DNA from: JAWKTV01 sp041398905
Lineage (GTDB): Bacteria; Planctomycetota; Planctomycetia; Planctomycetales; Planctomycetaceae
Direction of reading: 5' to 3'
Length of the DNA stretch: 64,000 nt
NCBI GenBank assembly: GCA_041398905.1
Contig: JAWKTV010000015.1
Location: forward strand, 73,235 to 137,234
Positions 33,167 to 41,842 of the stretch are shown piece by piece (the first letter of the stretch is position 1; the number at the start of each line of letters is the position of its first letter). The notes beneath the pieces are model-generated. The model ran no database searches, was not told where the DNA came from, and was given only the letters and a program-made list of their open reading frames with translations. Position numbers and translations under genes: made by a program.

Positions 33167-34237
33167 ATGAGGTTGTTCGTTAGTTTTGCCGCGCGGCTCA
33201 CCATGCTGTTTGGTGGGACCACCGCTCTCCTGGCCAGCCCGCCACAACGCGAGTTGACTTGGGGCGAGAAAATGTTCTCCGCGCTGGAGCACGACTTCGG
33301 CGTTGTCACCTACGGGTCGGAAGCATCGCATCAGATTGCGATCAAGAACATCTATAAGGACACGATCACGCTGTACGGCGCGAAGTCGACGTGCGGATGC
33401 ACTTCACCAAGCCTGACCGCGACCAGCATCCCCAGCGGCGAGACCGCCTACCTGGTGCTGAAGCTCAACACGACGCAGTTCAAGAAGGCGAAGTCGCCGA
33501 ACGTCGACGTGTCGCTCAGCTACGATGGCGGACGAACCATCGAAAGCGTCCGCGTCGCCGTACGGGCCTACATCCGCGATGACGTCCACGTTTCGGAAGA
33601 CCTGGTCGACTTCGGCGTCGTCGGCATGACCGGCGACCGCACCATGAAGACCACGATCAACTACCAAGGCCACGCGCCCTGGAAGATCACCGGCGTCAAG
33701 TCGACAGAAGGAAAGCTGGATGTTCAGATCGCCGAACCGGTCCGCACCAGCCGCGGACTGAACTACGACGTCTCGATCACCATCCCAACCGGAACGGAAC
33801 CGGGCAAAATCGATCGTCAAATCTACCTCATCACCGAAGAACCGGGCGCGCGGTCCTATATTCCGCTGCACGTCCGGGCCACCGTCGAGTCCGACGTCGT
33901 CGTCGCCACCCCGGTGATTCAGCTCGGCAACCTCGCCGCCGGAGAGTCGCGGAGCGCCCGCGTCATCCTGCGGGGACGCCAGCCGTTCGCCATCGAATCG
34001 ATCGACGGCGGCGAAGCCTGCGACACCGCCGAGATGGACCCCCAGGTCACCAAGAAAGTCCACATCGTGCCGATCACCTTCACCGCGCCGACCGTCGCCG
34101 GCCGGTTCAGCGAGACGCTCAGCATCGAGATCTACGGCGATCACCCGCCCGTCACCTGCAAGGTCGAAGGCGATGTCACGCCCGCTGTCGAAGCCGCCCC
34201 GCAGGCTCCGTCGCTCGCCAGTGACGCGGGCGCATAG
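33167..34237 (+). CDS. DUF1573 domain exported protein
   Basis: Protein of 356 residues. A signal peptide (MRLFVSFAARLTMLFGGTTA) precedes an Ig/ASPM-like DUF1573 domain: HDFGVVTYGSEASHQIAIKN, then the characteristic KSTCGCTSPS, with further immunoglobulin-like repeats (DLVDFGVVGMTGDRTMKTTI, IQLGNLAAGESRSARVILRG). Family knowledge: DUF1573 proteins are exported and abundant in planctomycetes and Bacteroidetes; function is unknown, perhaps in protein-protein contacts at the envelope. Start chosen at the signal peptide. A hairpin terminator follows. It is monocistronic here. Confidence 0.85.
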   Translation: MRLFVSFAARLTMLFGGTTALLASPPQRELTWGEKMFSALEHDFGVVTYGSEASHQIAIKNIYKDTITLYGAKSTCGCTSPSLTATSIPSGETAYLVLKLNTTQFKKAKSPNVDVSLSYDGGRTIESVRVAVRAYIRDDVHVSEDLVDFGVVGMTGDRTMKTTINYQGHAPWKITGVKSTEGKLDVQIAEPVRTSRGLNYDVSITIPTGTEPGKIDRQIYLITEEPGARSYIPLHVRATVESDVVVATPVIQLGNLAAGESRSARVILRGRQPFAIESIDGGEACDTAEMDPQVTKKVHIVPITFTAPTVAGRFSETLSIEIYGDHPPVTCKVEGDVTPAVEAAPQAPSLASDAGA

Positions 34238-34267
34238 CCGCACCCGGTCGACACGAGAATCAGCGAC

Positions 34268-34303
34268 ACAGCCCCGCGACGCTCTCGGCGTTCGCGGGGC
34301 TGT
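34268..34303 (+). terminator. Hairpin terminator after DUF1573 gene
   Basis: ACAGCCCCGCGA (34268-34279) pairs perfectly with TCGCGGGGCTGT (34292-34303) across a 12-base loop, 31 bases after the stop. It lies between convergent genes and could serve both. Confidence 0.75.
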
Positions 34304-34349
34304 TCGCGTTCACACATCCGCAATCCGCCCGGCGTGGATCATCGTCCGC

Positions 34350-35144
34350 TCATCCATCGAACTCGACGACCGTCCCGCTGAACTGCCGCTTTACCCCGCC
34401 CACGGTTTGAACCAGCAGCGCACCATCGTCATCGATGCCCAGGCACGTACCAGCGACGGTCCCGCCGAGGTCCAGCACAGCCACATGTCCGCCTCCCAGC
34501 AGACACAACTCGCGCCAGTCGGCCGCCAGCGACCGATCGCCGCTCGCCAGGCGTTCCAGGTCCATGGTGAACTGGTTGAGGAAGCACGTCAGCAGCGTCA
34601 GCCGAGTCGGCGGAGCACCGTCGTCGAGATCACACAGCGAGACCGCGCGGTCCACCACTTCCCGGGGCGCCCCCACCAGCGAGTTCGCCAGGTTCAAGCC
34701 GACCCCCGCGACGATTCGTGCCCCATCCGCGCACGGTTCCAGCAGGATCCCCGCCAACTTGCGGCGGTTGCAATAAACGTCGTTCGGCCATTTGACTCGA
34801 AAGTCCTGCGCGGGCAGAAGTCGCCGTAGCGACAGCGCGAGCGAGACCCCCACCGTCAATGACAGCGTAGGCCAGCGCGCCACGGGCACGCCGTAAGCCG
34901 CCGGCCTGAGCAGCACGGAACAGATCAACGCCCCCGGGCCCGACCACCACCGGTTCTGCCCACGACCGCGACCACTCGTCTGAGCATCGGCGATGACGAT
35001 CGCCGGCAAATCCGCATCGACCAGCCGCGCGCTCCACTGCCCGGCCACGTCATTCGTCGAACCAACCGAGTCGAGGTGCATCACCGACTGGATGGTCGTC
35101 AGCCGCTGTAGCTCATGAAACTCCGATTGCCGCGGCATCGCCAT
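34350..35144 (-). CDS. birA: Biotin--[acetyl-CoA-carboxylase] ligase
   Basis: Monofunctional biotin protein ligase of 264 residues; it activates biotin as biotinyl-AMP and attaches it to the carboxyl carrier protein. The biotinyl-AMP binding loop TSGRGRGQNRWWS and the KWPNDVYCNRRKLAGILLE motif are intact. The N-terminal DNA-binding helix-turn-helix of the E. coli BirA repressor is absent, so it should act only as an enzyme. The C-terminal SH3-like domain is present (GTVAGTCLGIDDDGALLVQT). It starts at MAMPRQ (35144) or at the second Met, 35138. It is followed convergently by the DUF1573 terminator. Confidence 0.92.
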   Translation of the reverse strand: MAMPRQSEFHELQRLTTIQSVMHLDSVGSTNDVAGQWSARLVDADLPAIVIADAQTSGRGRGQNRWWSGPGALICSVLLRPAAYGVPVARWPTLSLTVGVSLALSLRRLLPAQDFRVKWPNDVYCNRRKLAGILLEPCADGARIVAGVGLNLANSLVGAPREVVDRAVSLCDLDDGAPPTRLTLLTCFLNQFTMDLERLASGDRSLAADWRELCLLGGGHVAVLDLGGTVAGTCLGIDDDGALLVQTVGGVKRQFSGTVVEFDG

Positions 35145-35202
35145 TCCCTAAGCCGACACGCCCCTTCTTCCGCGAACCGCCGGTGAACCTCCGATACCGC
35201 GG

Positions 35203-35655
35203 CTACTCTCCCGGCTGCCGGACGCCGATCGTCAGCAACAGGTTCGCCCACAATGCCTGATCGCCCGTCTGGATCGTCAGCACATGATCGCGGCTGGCCA
35301 CAGCATCGTAGAAGTCCCACTTCTGAATCGGCCGCAGCTCCACGTTGCTCCCGTTGTCCCGCAGCACCGAACGGTACTCGTCCCACACGGGAGGATCGCC
35401 CTTGAGGGCGTAAGGATCGTCGGCCGGAATTCCCATCGTATTCGCCGCCTCGATCGGAATCGCGGTGAGCAAGGTCGAAAGCACCTGCGTGCAGGTCACT
35501 AGACCGGGCGCCAGGTTCAGGCACACCAGCTCCGCATTCGGGCCGAGTGTGTTGTACGCCGGATAATTCCCGTCTGCGATCAGCACCTTGGAATGATGCC
35601 CGGCCCGGCCCAGAACCTGATTGATGACCGGATGAATGAGGTGGTGCGTGAGCAT
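35203..35655 (-). CDS. RbsD/FucU family protein (sugar mutarotase-like)
   Basis: Protein of 150 residues. RbsD/FucU landmarks are visible: HHLIHPVINQVLGRAGHHSK, LIADGNYPAYN and the C-terminal DHVLTIQTGDQALWANLLLT. Family knowledge: members interconvert sugar anomers (ribose pyranose/furanose or fucose mutarotase). The His near the N-terminus and the DGN loop fit the active site. GGAG lies before ATG 35655. It sits on the same strand as phosphofructokinase and BirA with wide gaps, so operon membership is doubtful. Which sugar is handled cannot be told from sequence. Confidence 0.82.
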   Translation of the reverse strand: MLTHHLIHPVINQVLGRAGHHSKVLIADGNYPAYNTLGPNAELVCLNLAPGLVTCTQVLSTLLTAIPIEAANTMGIPADDPYALKGDPPVWDEYRSVLRDNGSNVELRPIQKWDFYDAVASRDHVLTIQTGDQALWANLLLTIGVRQPGE

Positions 35656-35814
35656 GGTGAGCGAACTCCAAGTTGACCAGCGAAGTCCGGAGAACAACCG
35701 CGTCGCCGGCAAGTTTAGCGACGCGGGAACAAATCACAGTCGAGACGATCGGGGACGAGGCAGCCGGGTGCGAAACGTCCCCGCGAACCCTGGCGGCCGC
35801 CAGGGTCCGCGAGT

Positions 35815-36882
35815 TCACTTGCGATCGCTCGCCCCCATCACTTCGACTAGATGAGGAACTCGCGCCTCGTCCATGAAGCTGTCGGGCAAAGTCCGCATCT
35901 TGCCCGTCGCTTCCGCGAGCGGAACCGGCACGATGTCCAGACCCCGCAGCGCCACCATCTTCCCGAAGTCCCCTTGAATCGCCAGCCGGGCGGCATGAAT
36001 GCCCAGCCGCGTCCCCAGCACCCGGTCGTATGCGGCTCGGCGAACCGCCGCGCGCAGGTGCCCCAACGTCACCCAGCGGGTCTCGATCCCCGTCTTCTTC
36101 TCCAGCAGGTCGGAGACCCGCTTGCCAACACCGCCCAGCTTCTCGTGACCGAACTCGTCAACCGTCTTGTCCTGCGTGACCAAGCCGTCGGCCCCCTTCA
36201 GCTTGATCCCTTCGCTGACGATCACGATCCCGTACTTCTTGCCCGCTTTGCGACGCTCGATCAGCATCTGCGCGACCGCGTCGATATCGGCGGGCTCCTC
36301 GGGGACGAGAATCGCGTCGGCCGACGTCGCGATGCCTGCGAAGCAGGTGATCCACCCCGCATGCCGACCCATCACTTCCACCACCATCACCCGGCGGTGC
36401 GACTCGGTCGTCGTTCGCAACTGGTCGACGCTCCGCATCACGGTGTTGATGCAGGTATCGAACCCGAACGTGAAGTCGGTTGACGACAGGTCGTTGTCGA
36501 TCGTCTTCGGACAGCCGATGACGTTGAGCTTGTGCTGGCTGAACAGCTTGCTGGCCACCCCCAGGGTGTCGTCGCCGCCAATTGCGATCAAGGCGTCAAG
36601 GCCCAACGCCTTGAAATTGTCGACCACCTTCTGGACGAGGGCCTCGTCCTTGAAGGGGTTGGTGCGGCTCGAACCGAGAATCGTTCCCCCGAGCGGCAGA
36701 ATCTCGTCGGTCTGCATCGGATCGAGTTCGATCGTGTTGCTCTCGATCGCGCCCCGCCAGCCTTCCAGGAAGCCCAGGGTCTTGCCGCCCTTATTCGCGA
36801 TCGTTCGCACGATCCCGCGGATGACCGCATTCAGTCCGGGGCAATCCCCGCCACCGGTCAGACACGCCACTTTCATCGACAT
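35815..36882 (-). CDS. 6-phosphofructokinase, PPi-dependent type by active-site residues
   Basis: Protein of 355 residues that phosphorylates fructose 6-phosphate to the 1,6-bisphosphate. The fold is clear: CLTGGGDCPGLNAVIRGI at the start, IGGDDTLG at residues 101-108, PKTIDND at 125-131 and MGRHAGW later. In this family Gly at the second-D position of GGD(G/D) and Gly in PGTIDND go with ATP, whereas Asp and Lys go with pyrophosphate. Here they are Asp105 and Lys126, so PPi is the predicted phosphoryl donor and the reaction would be reversible. ATG 36882 is used; the longer open frame upstream has no family similarity. Divergent from hisI. Confidence 0.87.
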   Translation of the reverse strand: MSMKVACLTGGGDCPGLNAVIRGIVRTIANKGGKTLGFLEGWRGAIESNTIELDPMQTDEILPLGGTILGSSRTNPFKDEALVQKVVDNFKALGLDALIAIGGDDTLGVASKLFSQHKLNVIGCPKTIDNDLSSTDFTFGFDTCINTVMRSVDQLRTTTESHRRVMVVEVMGRHAGWITCFAGIATSADAILVPEEPADIDAVAQMLIERRKAGKKYGIVIVSEGIKLKGADGLVTQDKTVDEFGHEKLGGVGKRVSDLLEKKTGIETRWVTLGHLRAAVRRAAYDRVLGTRLGIHAARLAIQGDFGKMVALRGLDIVPVPLAEATGKMRTLPDSFMDEARVPHLVEVMGASDRK

Positions 36883-37265
36883 CACAGACTCCTCAAGGGA
36901 AAACGCCAGTAATTGCGGACCACACCCCGGACCAGGGAGGCGGGAACTGCCCGGAACACGTCTCAACTGGGGATCTCTCGCCAGTCTCGTGCCGAGCCGT
37001 TGCGTGACGGCTGTCCACTCGGCAACGCCGCCCACGTTTCGCCCCGCATTGTGACGAGCCGCGCGCGGAATGCAATCGGCCACATCCGGACGATCAGCCC
37101 CCCTCTCCAGGTCCGGCAGGGCCGCCGGCAGCATCGCAATTGAGGACTTGGTGAGGTAACTTCCCGGAAAAGCCGACCTGATGGCTCTCCCGGTTTGCTG
37201 GCGACAGGCCGCCTGCCTGACGTCTTGATCGCCACGGACGATCCCGCGAGACCGTATTCTCACGA
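36883..37265. other. Divergent intergenic region between pfk and hisI
   Basis: About 380 bases. The pfk frame stays open upstream but carries no family sequence, so this is taken as the shared promoter region of the two divergent genes. No clear hexamer pair was found. Confidence 0.45.
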
Positions 37266-37664
37266 GTGATTTTGAACGACATGAACGGCCCAAACTTCGC
37301 CAAAATGGAACTGATCCCCGCCATCGCCCAGGACGCGGCGAGCGGGCAGGTGCTGATGCTCGCTTACATGAACCGCGAGGCTTACGAAGAAACCCTAAGG
37401 ACCCGCCGGGTCTGTTACTACAGCCGCTCGCGTCAAAAGCTGTGGCGCAAGGGCGAAGAAAGCGGCAACGTGCAGGAATTGCAGTCGATCTACTTCGACT
37501 GCGATGCCGACACACTGCTGGTCAAGGTGAACCAGATTGGCGGCGCGGCCTGTCACGAAGGGTTCGCAAGCTGCTTCTTCCGGCGGGTTGATCCGGCGAG
37601 CGGCGATGTGACCGTGGAAGGCGAACGGTTGTTCGATCCCGACGAGGTGTATGGATCGAAGTAG
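37266..37664 (+). CDS. hisI: Phosphoribosyl-AMP cyclohydrolase
   Basis: 132 residues; third step of histidine synthesis, opening the ring of phosphoribosyl-AMP. Motifs match stand-alone HisI: VLMLAYMNREAYEETL, RRVCYYSRSRQKLWRKGE, the Mg-binding DCDADTLLVKV and the zinc-binding CHEGFASCFFR. The HisE pyrophosphohydrolase domain is absent, so HisE must be separate. The start is GTG 37266 or ATG 37281; neither has a strong ribosome binding site. No other his genes are nearby, so the pathway is dispersed in this genome. A weak hairpin (37670-37706) follows. Confidence 0.93.
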   Translation: MILNDMNGPNFAKMELIPAIAQDAASGQVLMLAYMNREAYEETLRTRRVCYYSRSRQKLWRKGEESGNVQELQSIYFDCDADTLLVKVNQIGGAACHEGFASCFFRRVDPASGDVTVEGERLFDPDEVYGSK

Positions 37665-37669
37665 CGTTC

Positions 37670-37706
37670 GCTGGCGGGCCCGTTGATCCCTGCGTACCCC
37701 GCCAGC
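37670..37706 (+). terminator. Possible hairpin terminator after hisI
   Basis: GCTGGCGGG (37670-37678) pairs with CCCGCCAGC (37698-37706) with a 19-base loop, directly after the hisI stop. No U tract, so modest confidence. Confidence 0.45.
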
Positions 37707-37843
37707 CGCTGTCCCGCCGGAATTCACGCAGTATCGCGAATGTGCTGCCACTCCCCGGTTTCAATAACCGCCGCCGGCGATGTTGACCCCATTCGCAGGT
37801 TCGATACCGTACCACGGCGAACCCGAACACCACGAGGATGAAC

Positions 37844-38614
37844 ATGCGTAGACCGATGGCGGCTGGAAACTGGAAGATGAACACGACCCGCGAATCGGGC
37901 GAAGCGCTCGCGCGGGCGATTGTGGCCGGCGCTGGAGATGCGGTCGGCAAGGTCGACGTAGTGCTGGCACCGCCGTTCCCCTACCTGATTCCGGTGATCG
38001 ACGCCGTCGGTCGGTCGGGCGTGTCGGTCGCCGCTCAGAATGTCTGGCACGAAGCTCCCGGTGCCTACACCGGCGAAGTCGCGCTCGACATGCTGCAGGA
38101 CATCGGCTGTCAGATCGTGATTCTGGGACACAGCGAGCGTCGGCACGTGCTGGGCGAGACGGATTCGCTGATCAATCGCAAGGTCCGGGCTTCGCTGGCC
38201 AAGGGCCTGACAGTGATTTTGTGCGTGGGCGAACTGAAGGAGGAGCGGCTGGGCAATCAGACGAATCAGGTGCTCGACACCCAGATGGCCGGCGGACTGG
38301 CCGATGTGACCGCCGCCGAGATGGAGCATGTCGTTATCGCCTACGAACCCGTCTGGGCGATCGGCACCGGCCTGACGGCCTCTCCCCAGCAGGCGGAAGA
38401 GGCCCATCTCCATCTTCGCAAGTGGTTGGAACAACGCTACAATCCGCAGGTCGCCGAGGCGACCCGCATCCTGTACGGCGGCAGTGTGAAGCCGGACAAC
38501 GCGGCCGAGCTGATCGGGCAACCGAACGTCGACGGGGCTCTCGTCGGCGGTGCGAGCCTGAAGGCGGAACAGTTTTTGCCGATCATCGCGGCAGCCGTCG
38601 CGGCTGCCGGTTGA
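37844..38614 (+). CDS. tpiA: Triosephosphate isomerase
   Basis: 256 residues; interconverts dihydroxyacetone phosphate and glyceraldehyde 3-phosphate. The catalytic Lys (MAAGNWKMN), His (LGHSERR) and Glu (YEPVWAIGTG) are all present, and so is the phosphate-binding ILYGGSVKPDN near the C-terminus. ATG 37844 gives the usual MRRPMAAGNWKMN start with AGGA just upstream; ATG 37838 is an in-frame alternative. secG follows about 150 bases downstream, a frequent pairing in bacteria. Together with the PPi-type phosphofructokinase it places two glycolytic genes within 3 kb. Confidence 0.96.
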   Translation: MRRPMAAGNWKMNTTRESGEALARAIVAGAGDAVGKVDVVLAPPFPYLIPVIDAVGRSGVSVAAQNVWHEAPGAYTGEVALDMLQDIGCQIVILGHSERRHVLGETDSLINRKVRASLAKGLTVILCVGELKEERLGNQTNQVLDTQMAGGLADVTAAEMEHVVIAYEPVWAIGTGLTASPQQAEEAHLHLRKWLEQRYNPQVAEATRILYGGSVKPDNAAELIGQPNVDGALVGGASLKAEQFLPIIAAAVAAAG

Positions 38615-38765
38615 CCGGCCGAGGTCGAGGACGAAGCGTTCGGCGGAGTCGATCGCTTCACATGGACATGTCAGTTTTCCGAGGGGCGAGCGAACACGCT
38701 GCCCGCGGTCATCAACAATGTGCCGGGCGAGAGGCCCGGCGGTCTCAGGAAGGCAGGGTGACGAC

Positions 38766-39479
38766 GTGGCGATCATGGCGGAGATTTCGCAGGTGCTCCT
38801 GCTTATCCTTGGGCTGCTGCTGATTTTGATCGTGCTCCTGCAACGCGGGCGCGGCGGCGGACTGGCTGGCGCCTTTGGCGGAATGGGTGGCCAGAGCGCC
38901 TTCGGTACCCGGGCAGGCGACGTGTTCACCCGCATCACCTGTGTCATCGCGGTGATTTGGGTGCTGGTGGCGGGCGGTAGCGGCGTGCTGATGTACCGCA
39001 ACGCCAACGCGCGTTCGGCCGACTTCAAGGACGAGAAGGATACGACCACCACGAACCCGGATGGCGAGATTTCGGCAGGTGCCGGCGCGGGCGGTGCGGC
39101 TGCAACCAACGATACGGCCACGACCACAGATGACGCTGCGGGGACCGATGACGCCGCCGGGTCCGACGCCACCACCACCGACGATGCTGCCGCTGGTGAT
39201 GGCGAGGCGACGACGACGCCTGAGACTGACGCCACCCCCGCAACAGCCACGGAAGCCGGTAATCCGGCCACTGATACGGCGACTCCGGATCAGCCAGTTG
39301 AAACTCCGGCGGACACGACCAGTCCTCCGCCGGCGGCCGGTGCCGAAGAGGCCGGTGACGCCGCTCCTGCGGACGACGCCGCGACCGAAACCCCCGCACC
39401 AACTGGTGACGCCGAGGCGACCCCTTCGCCGGAGCCTGCGACGGAATCGTCGACCGATGCGGCCGACGCACCGCAGTAG
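38766..39479 (+). CDS. secG: Preprotein translocase subunit SecG with long acidic Ala/Thr tail
   Basis: 237 residues. The first ~85 are SecG: a hydrophobic helix (VLLLILGLLLILIVLLQRGR), the conserved GGGLAGAFGGMGGQSAFGTR, and a second helix (ITCVIAVIWVLVAGGSGVL). SecG supports SecYEG-dependent export. The remaining ~150 residues are almost only Ala, Thr, Asp, Glu, Pro and Gly, predicted disordered and strongly acidic. Ordinary SecG proteins are 75-120 residues, so this tail is unusual. GTG 38766 is preceded by AAGG; ATG 38775 is the alternative. The frame is continuous to the stop. Confidence 0.9.
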   Translation: MAIMAEISQVLLLILGLLLILIVLLQRGRGGGLAGAFGGMGGQSAFGTRAGDVFTRITCVIAVIWVLVAGGSGVLMYRNANARSADFKDEKDTTTTNPDGEISAGAGAGGAAATNDTATTTDDAAGTDDAAGSDATTTDDAAAGDGEATTTPETDATPATATEAGNPATDTATPDQPVETPADTTSPPPAAGAEEAGDAAPADDAATETPAPTGDAEATPSPEPATESSTDAADAPQ

Positions 39480-39678
39480 TCTTTCGCCCACCGGCGGAGT
39501 CGGAGCGGCGGTTCCGTGACGTCGGACCGGGACAAGTGCCGGTACGGATCGTCGACGAAGTGGCTGTCCGGACGATCCGGGACATTGTTCCACGGGCGGT
39601 AGAGTCGTGTGATCGCCAGATGTTGCGGCCAGCCGTCGTGGTTGGCTGGTCGGTTCGTTGCTTCAGGAGAGAAGTCCT

Positions 39679-40560
39679 TTGCTGCTGAGCATGACGGGGT
39701 TTGGTGAAGGGCGGATCCAGACGGATCGGCTCGCGTTGACCGCCGAAATCAAGAGCGTCAACAACAAGCAGCTCAAGGTCTCGGTTCGCTCGCCGGACTC
39801 GTACTTGTCGCTGGATCACGACCTGGAGCGGCTCGTGCGAACCCGCATCGCACGCGGTTCGGTGTACATCAACCTGTATGCCCAGCGGCTCGATCATGCG
39901 CACGATCAGACGCTCGATCGAGAGCTGCTGGAACGCTACTGGACTCAGGTGCGCGAGGCCTCCGCGGCGTTGGGGGTTGATCCGCCGCGGGATGTTTCCG
40001 CGCTGCTGTCACTGCCGGATGTCGTGCTCGAAGCGCGACATCACGTGGTCGAAGAAGACGACTGGGGGGCGATTGAACAGACGATGATCGCCGCGCTCGA
40101 GTCGCTGCAGGCTTTTCGCATCCACGAAGGGGACGCGATGGCGCAGGAGTTGGCGCGTCTGTGCGACGAAATCGAAAGTTCGCTGGCGGGTGTGGTCGCC
40201 CGGGCACCAGGCGTGGTCAACGACTACCGCGACAAGATCCTGGGGCGAGTGCAGGAACTGCTGAACGATACCAGCGAACGCTTGCAGCCGTCCGACGTGC
40301 TCCGCGAAGTCAGCCTGTTCGCGGACCGCTGTGACATCACTGAGGAGATCACACGGCTGAAGTGCCACATCGTGCAGTTCCGCCAGCAGCTCCGCGCGAC
40401 TCAGTCGCCGGGGCGGAAGCTCGACTTCCTCTGCCAGGAAATGTTCCGCGAAGTGAACACGATCGGCTCGAAGGCGAACGACGTTGCGATCTCCCACACG
40501 ACCGTCGACATGAAGACGAGCGTCGAGAAGATGCGCGAGATCGTGCAGAACGTGGAGTAG
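39679..40560 (+). CDS. YicC/YloC family endoribonuclease
   Basis: About 293 residues. It has the MTGFGEG start motif, EIKSVNNKQLKVSVRSPD, and the C-terminal conserved block GRKLDFLCQEMFREVNTIGS with SHTTVDMKTSVEKMREIVQN, typical of YicC proteins. Family knowledge: YicC-type proteins are endoribonucleases involved in small-RNA and mRNA decay. TTG 39679 has AGGAGAG ten bases before it and gives LLLSMTGFGEG; ATG 39691 begins at MTGFG itself; the longest frame starts at TTG 39658. It lies downstream of secG on the same strand with a 200-base gap. In many bacteria gmk follows; here cysK is convergent. Confidence 0.9.
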   Translation: MLLSMTGFGEGRIQTDRLALTAEIKSVNNKQLKVSVRSPDSYLSLDHDLERLVRTRIARGSVYINLYAQRLDHAHDQTLDRELLERYWTQVREASAALGVDPPRDVSALLSLPDVVLEARHHVVEEDDWGAIEQTMIAALESLQAFRIHEGDAMAQELARLCDEIESSLAGVVARAPGVVNDYRDKILGRVQELLNDTSERLQPSDVLREVSLFADRCDITEEITRLKCHIVQFRQQLRATQSPGRKLDFLCQEMFREVNTIGSKANDVAISHTTVDMKTSVEKMREIVQNVE

Positions 40561-40623
40561 TCCGTTCGGGGATCGCGTACGCCGCCGCGATGATGCCCGG
40601 TGGTTCTCCAAACTTCTCGGACC

Positions 40624-41556
40624 TTACTCCCGAATCCCCTCGAACAGCACGGTCGAGAGATACCGCTCCCCGCTGTCCGGCAGGATGACGACGATCGTCT
40701 TGCCGGCCGAATCGTCGCGGGCGGCGACGCGAAGCGCGGCGGACATGGCGGCACCGCAACTGATGCCGCAGGTGATTCCTTCCTCCTGGGCGACGCGGCG
40801 GGCCATCTCGATCGACTCTTCGTCGGTCACCTGCACGACTTCATCGATCAGGCTGGTGTCGAGAATGTCGGGGATGAACCCGGCTCCGATGCCCTGAATC
40901 TTGTGCTTGCCCGGTTCACCGCCCGAGAGCACCGGGCTGGCCGCCGGTTCGACGGCGACGGAGTGCAGGCTCTTGCCTTTCTCCCGCTCCCAAAACCGCG
41001 AGACCCCGGTAATCGTGCCGCCCGTGCCCACGCCGGCGACAAGAATGTCGACGTTGCCTTCGGTGTCGTGCCAGATTTCGGGGCCGGTGGTCTTCACGTG
41101 AATCGCCGGGTTGGCGGGGTTGTTGAACTGCTGAGGCATATAGAAGTTGGGATCGGCCGACAGCTCTTCCGCCTTGTTGATGGCGCCCCGCATGCCGTCC
41201 GCCCCAGGTGTGAGGACGAGGTTCGCACCGAACGACTTGAGCATCAGGCGGCGTTCGACCGACATGGTGTCGGGCATGGTGAGGGTCAGCGGGTACCCGC
41301 GGGCCGCGCACACGAAAGCGAGTGCGATACCCGTGTTGCCACTCGTCGGCTCAACGACTTGCATGCCCGGCTTGAGCAGTCCGCGCTGCTCGGCGTCCCA
41401 GATCATCGCCGCGCCAATGCGGCATTTGACGCTATAGGCGGGGTTCCGGCCTTCGACTTTCGCCAGCACGGTCGCGCTCAGGCCCTTCGTCAGCCGGTTG
41501 ATGCGAACCAGCGGAGTACGGCCGATCGACTCGGCGTTGTCATTGAAGACGGGCAT
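40624..41556 (-). CDS. cysK: Cysteine synthase A (O-acetylserine sulfhydrylase)
   Basis: 310 residues; PLP enzyme making cysteine from O-acetylserine and sulfide. The PLP lysine lies in NPAYSVKCRIGAAMI, the substrate loop is EPTSGNTGIAL, and the phosphate-binding GVGTGGTITGV and C-terminal ILPDSGERYLST are intact. The SVKCR rather than SVKDR motif and the closely matching blocks (LTLTMPDTMSVERR, KIQGIGAGFIP) recall the enterobacterial CysK type. ATG 41556 or 41559. It stands alone; no cysE is adjacent. Confidence 0.93.
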   Translation of the reverse strand: MPVFNDNAESIGRTPLVRINRLTKGLSATVLAKVEGRNPAYSVKCRIGAAMIWDAEQRGLLKPGMQVVEPTSGNTGIALAFVCAARGYPLTLTMPDTMSVERRLMLKSFGANLVLTPGADGMRGAINKAEELSADPNFYMPQQFNNPANPAIHVKTTGPEIWHDTEGNVDILVAGVGTGGTITGVSRFWEREKGKSLHSVAVEPAASPVLSGGEPGKHKIQGIGAGFIPDILDTSLIDEVVQVTDEESIEMARRVAQEEGITCGISCGAAMSAALRVAARDDSAGKTIVVILPDSGERYLSTVLFEGIRE

Positions 41557-41842
41557 CATGGGCTCCTGGGAGGATCAAGTCGAGCAGGACTGCGACTCGG
41601 AAGGATCTCGGTCGAGTCGACAGCATTATGGAAAGTCTTCAGAATCGCGGCAACGGCGGACTGGTTGTCTGGAGCATCAACGCGGCGAATCCCCGGCCTT
41701 TCCCAGGCCCGGGTGTCGTCAATTGTCTGACAACAGTGAGACGTTGAATCTGTGAGTCGTTCAGAGAGAATAGACCGCGGCGGACGCGTGGGAGCGACCG
41801 GAATGCGGAAGTCGCGGAAAACACAGCGAAAGCCCTAGCAAG

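Noticed and set aside
37670..37706. Hairpin after hisI considered as a riboswitch
   Set aside because: It lies after the stop codon with a simple stem and loop and no conserved core; treated as a weak terminator.
39025..39903. Minus-strand Arg-rich frame opposite secG
   Set aside because: Antisense of the SecG low-complexity tail; no start signal and no family similarity.
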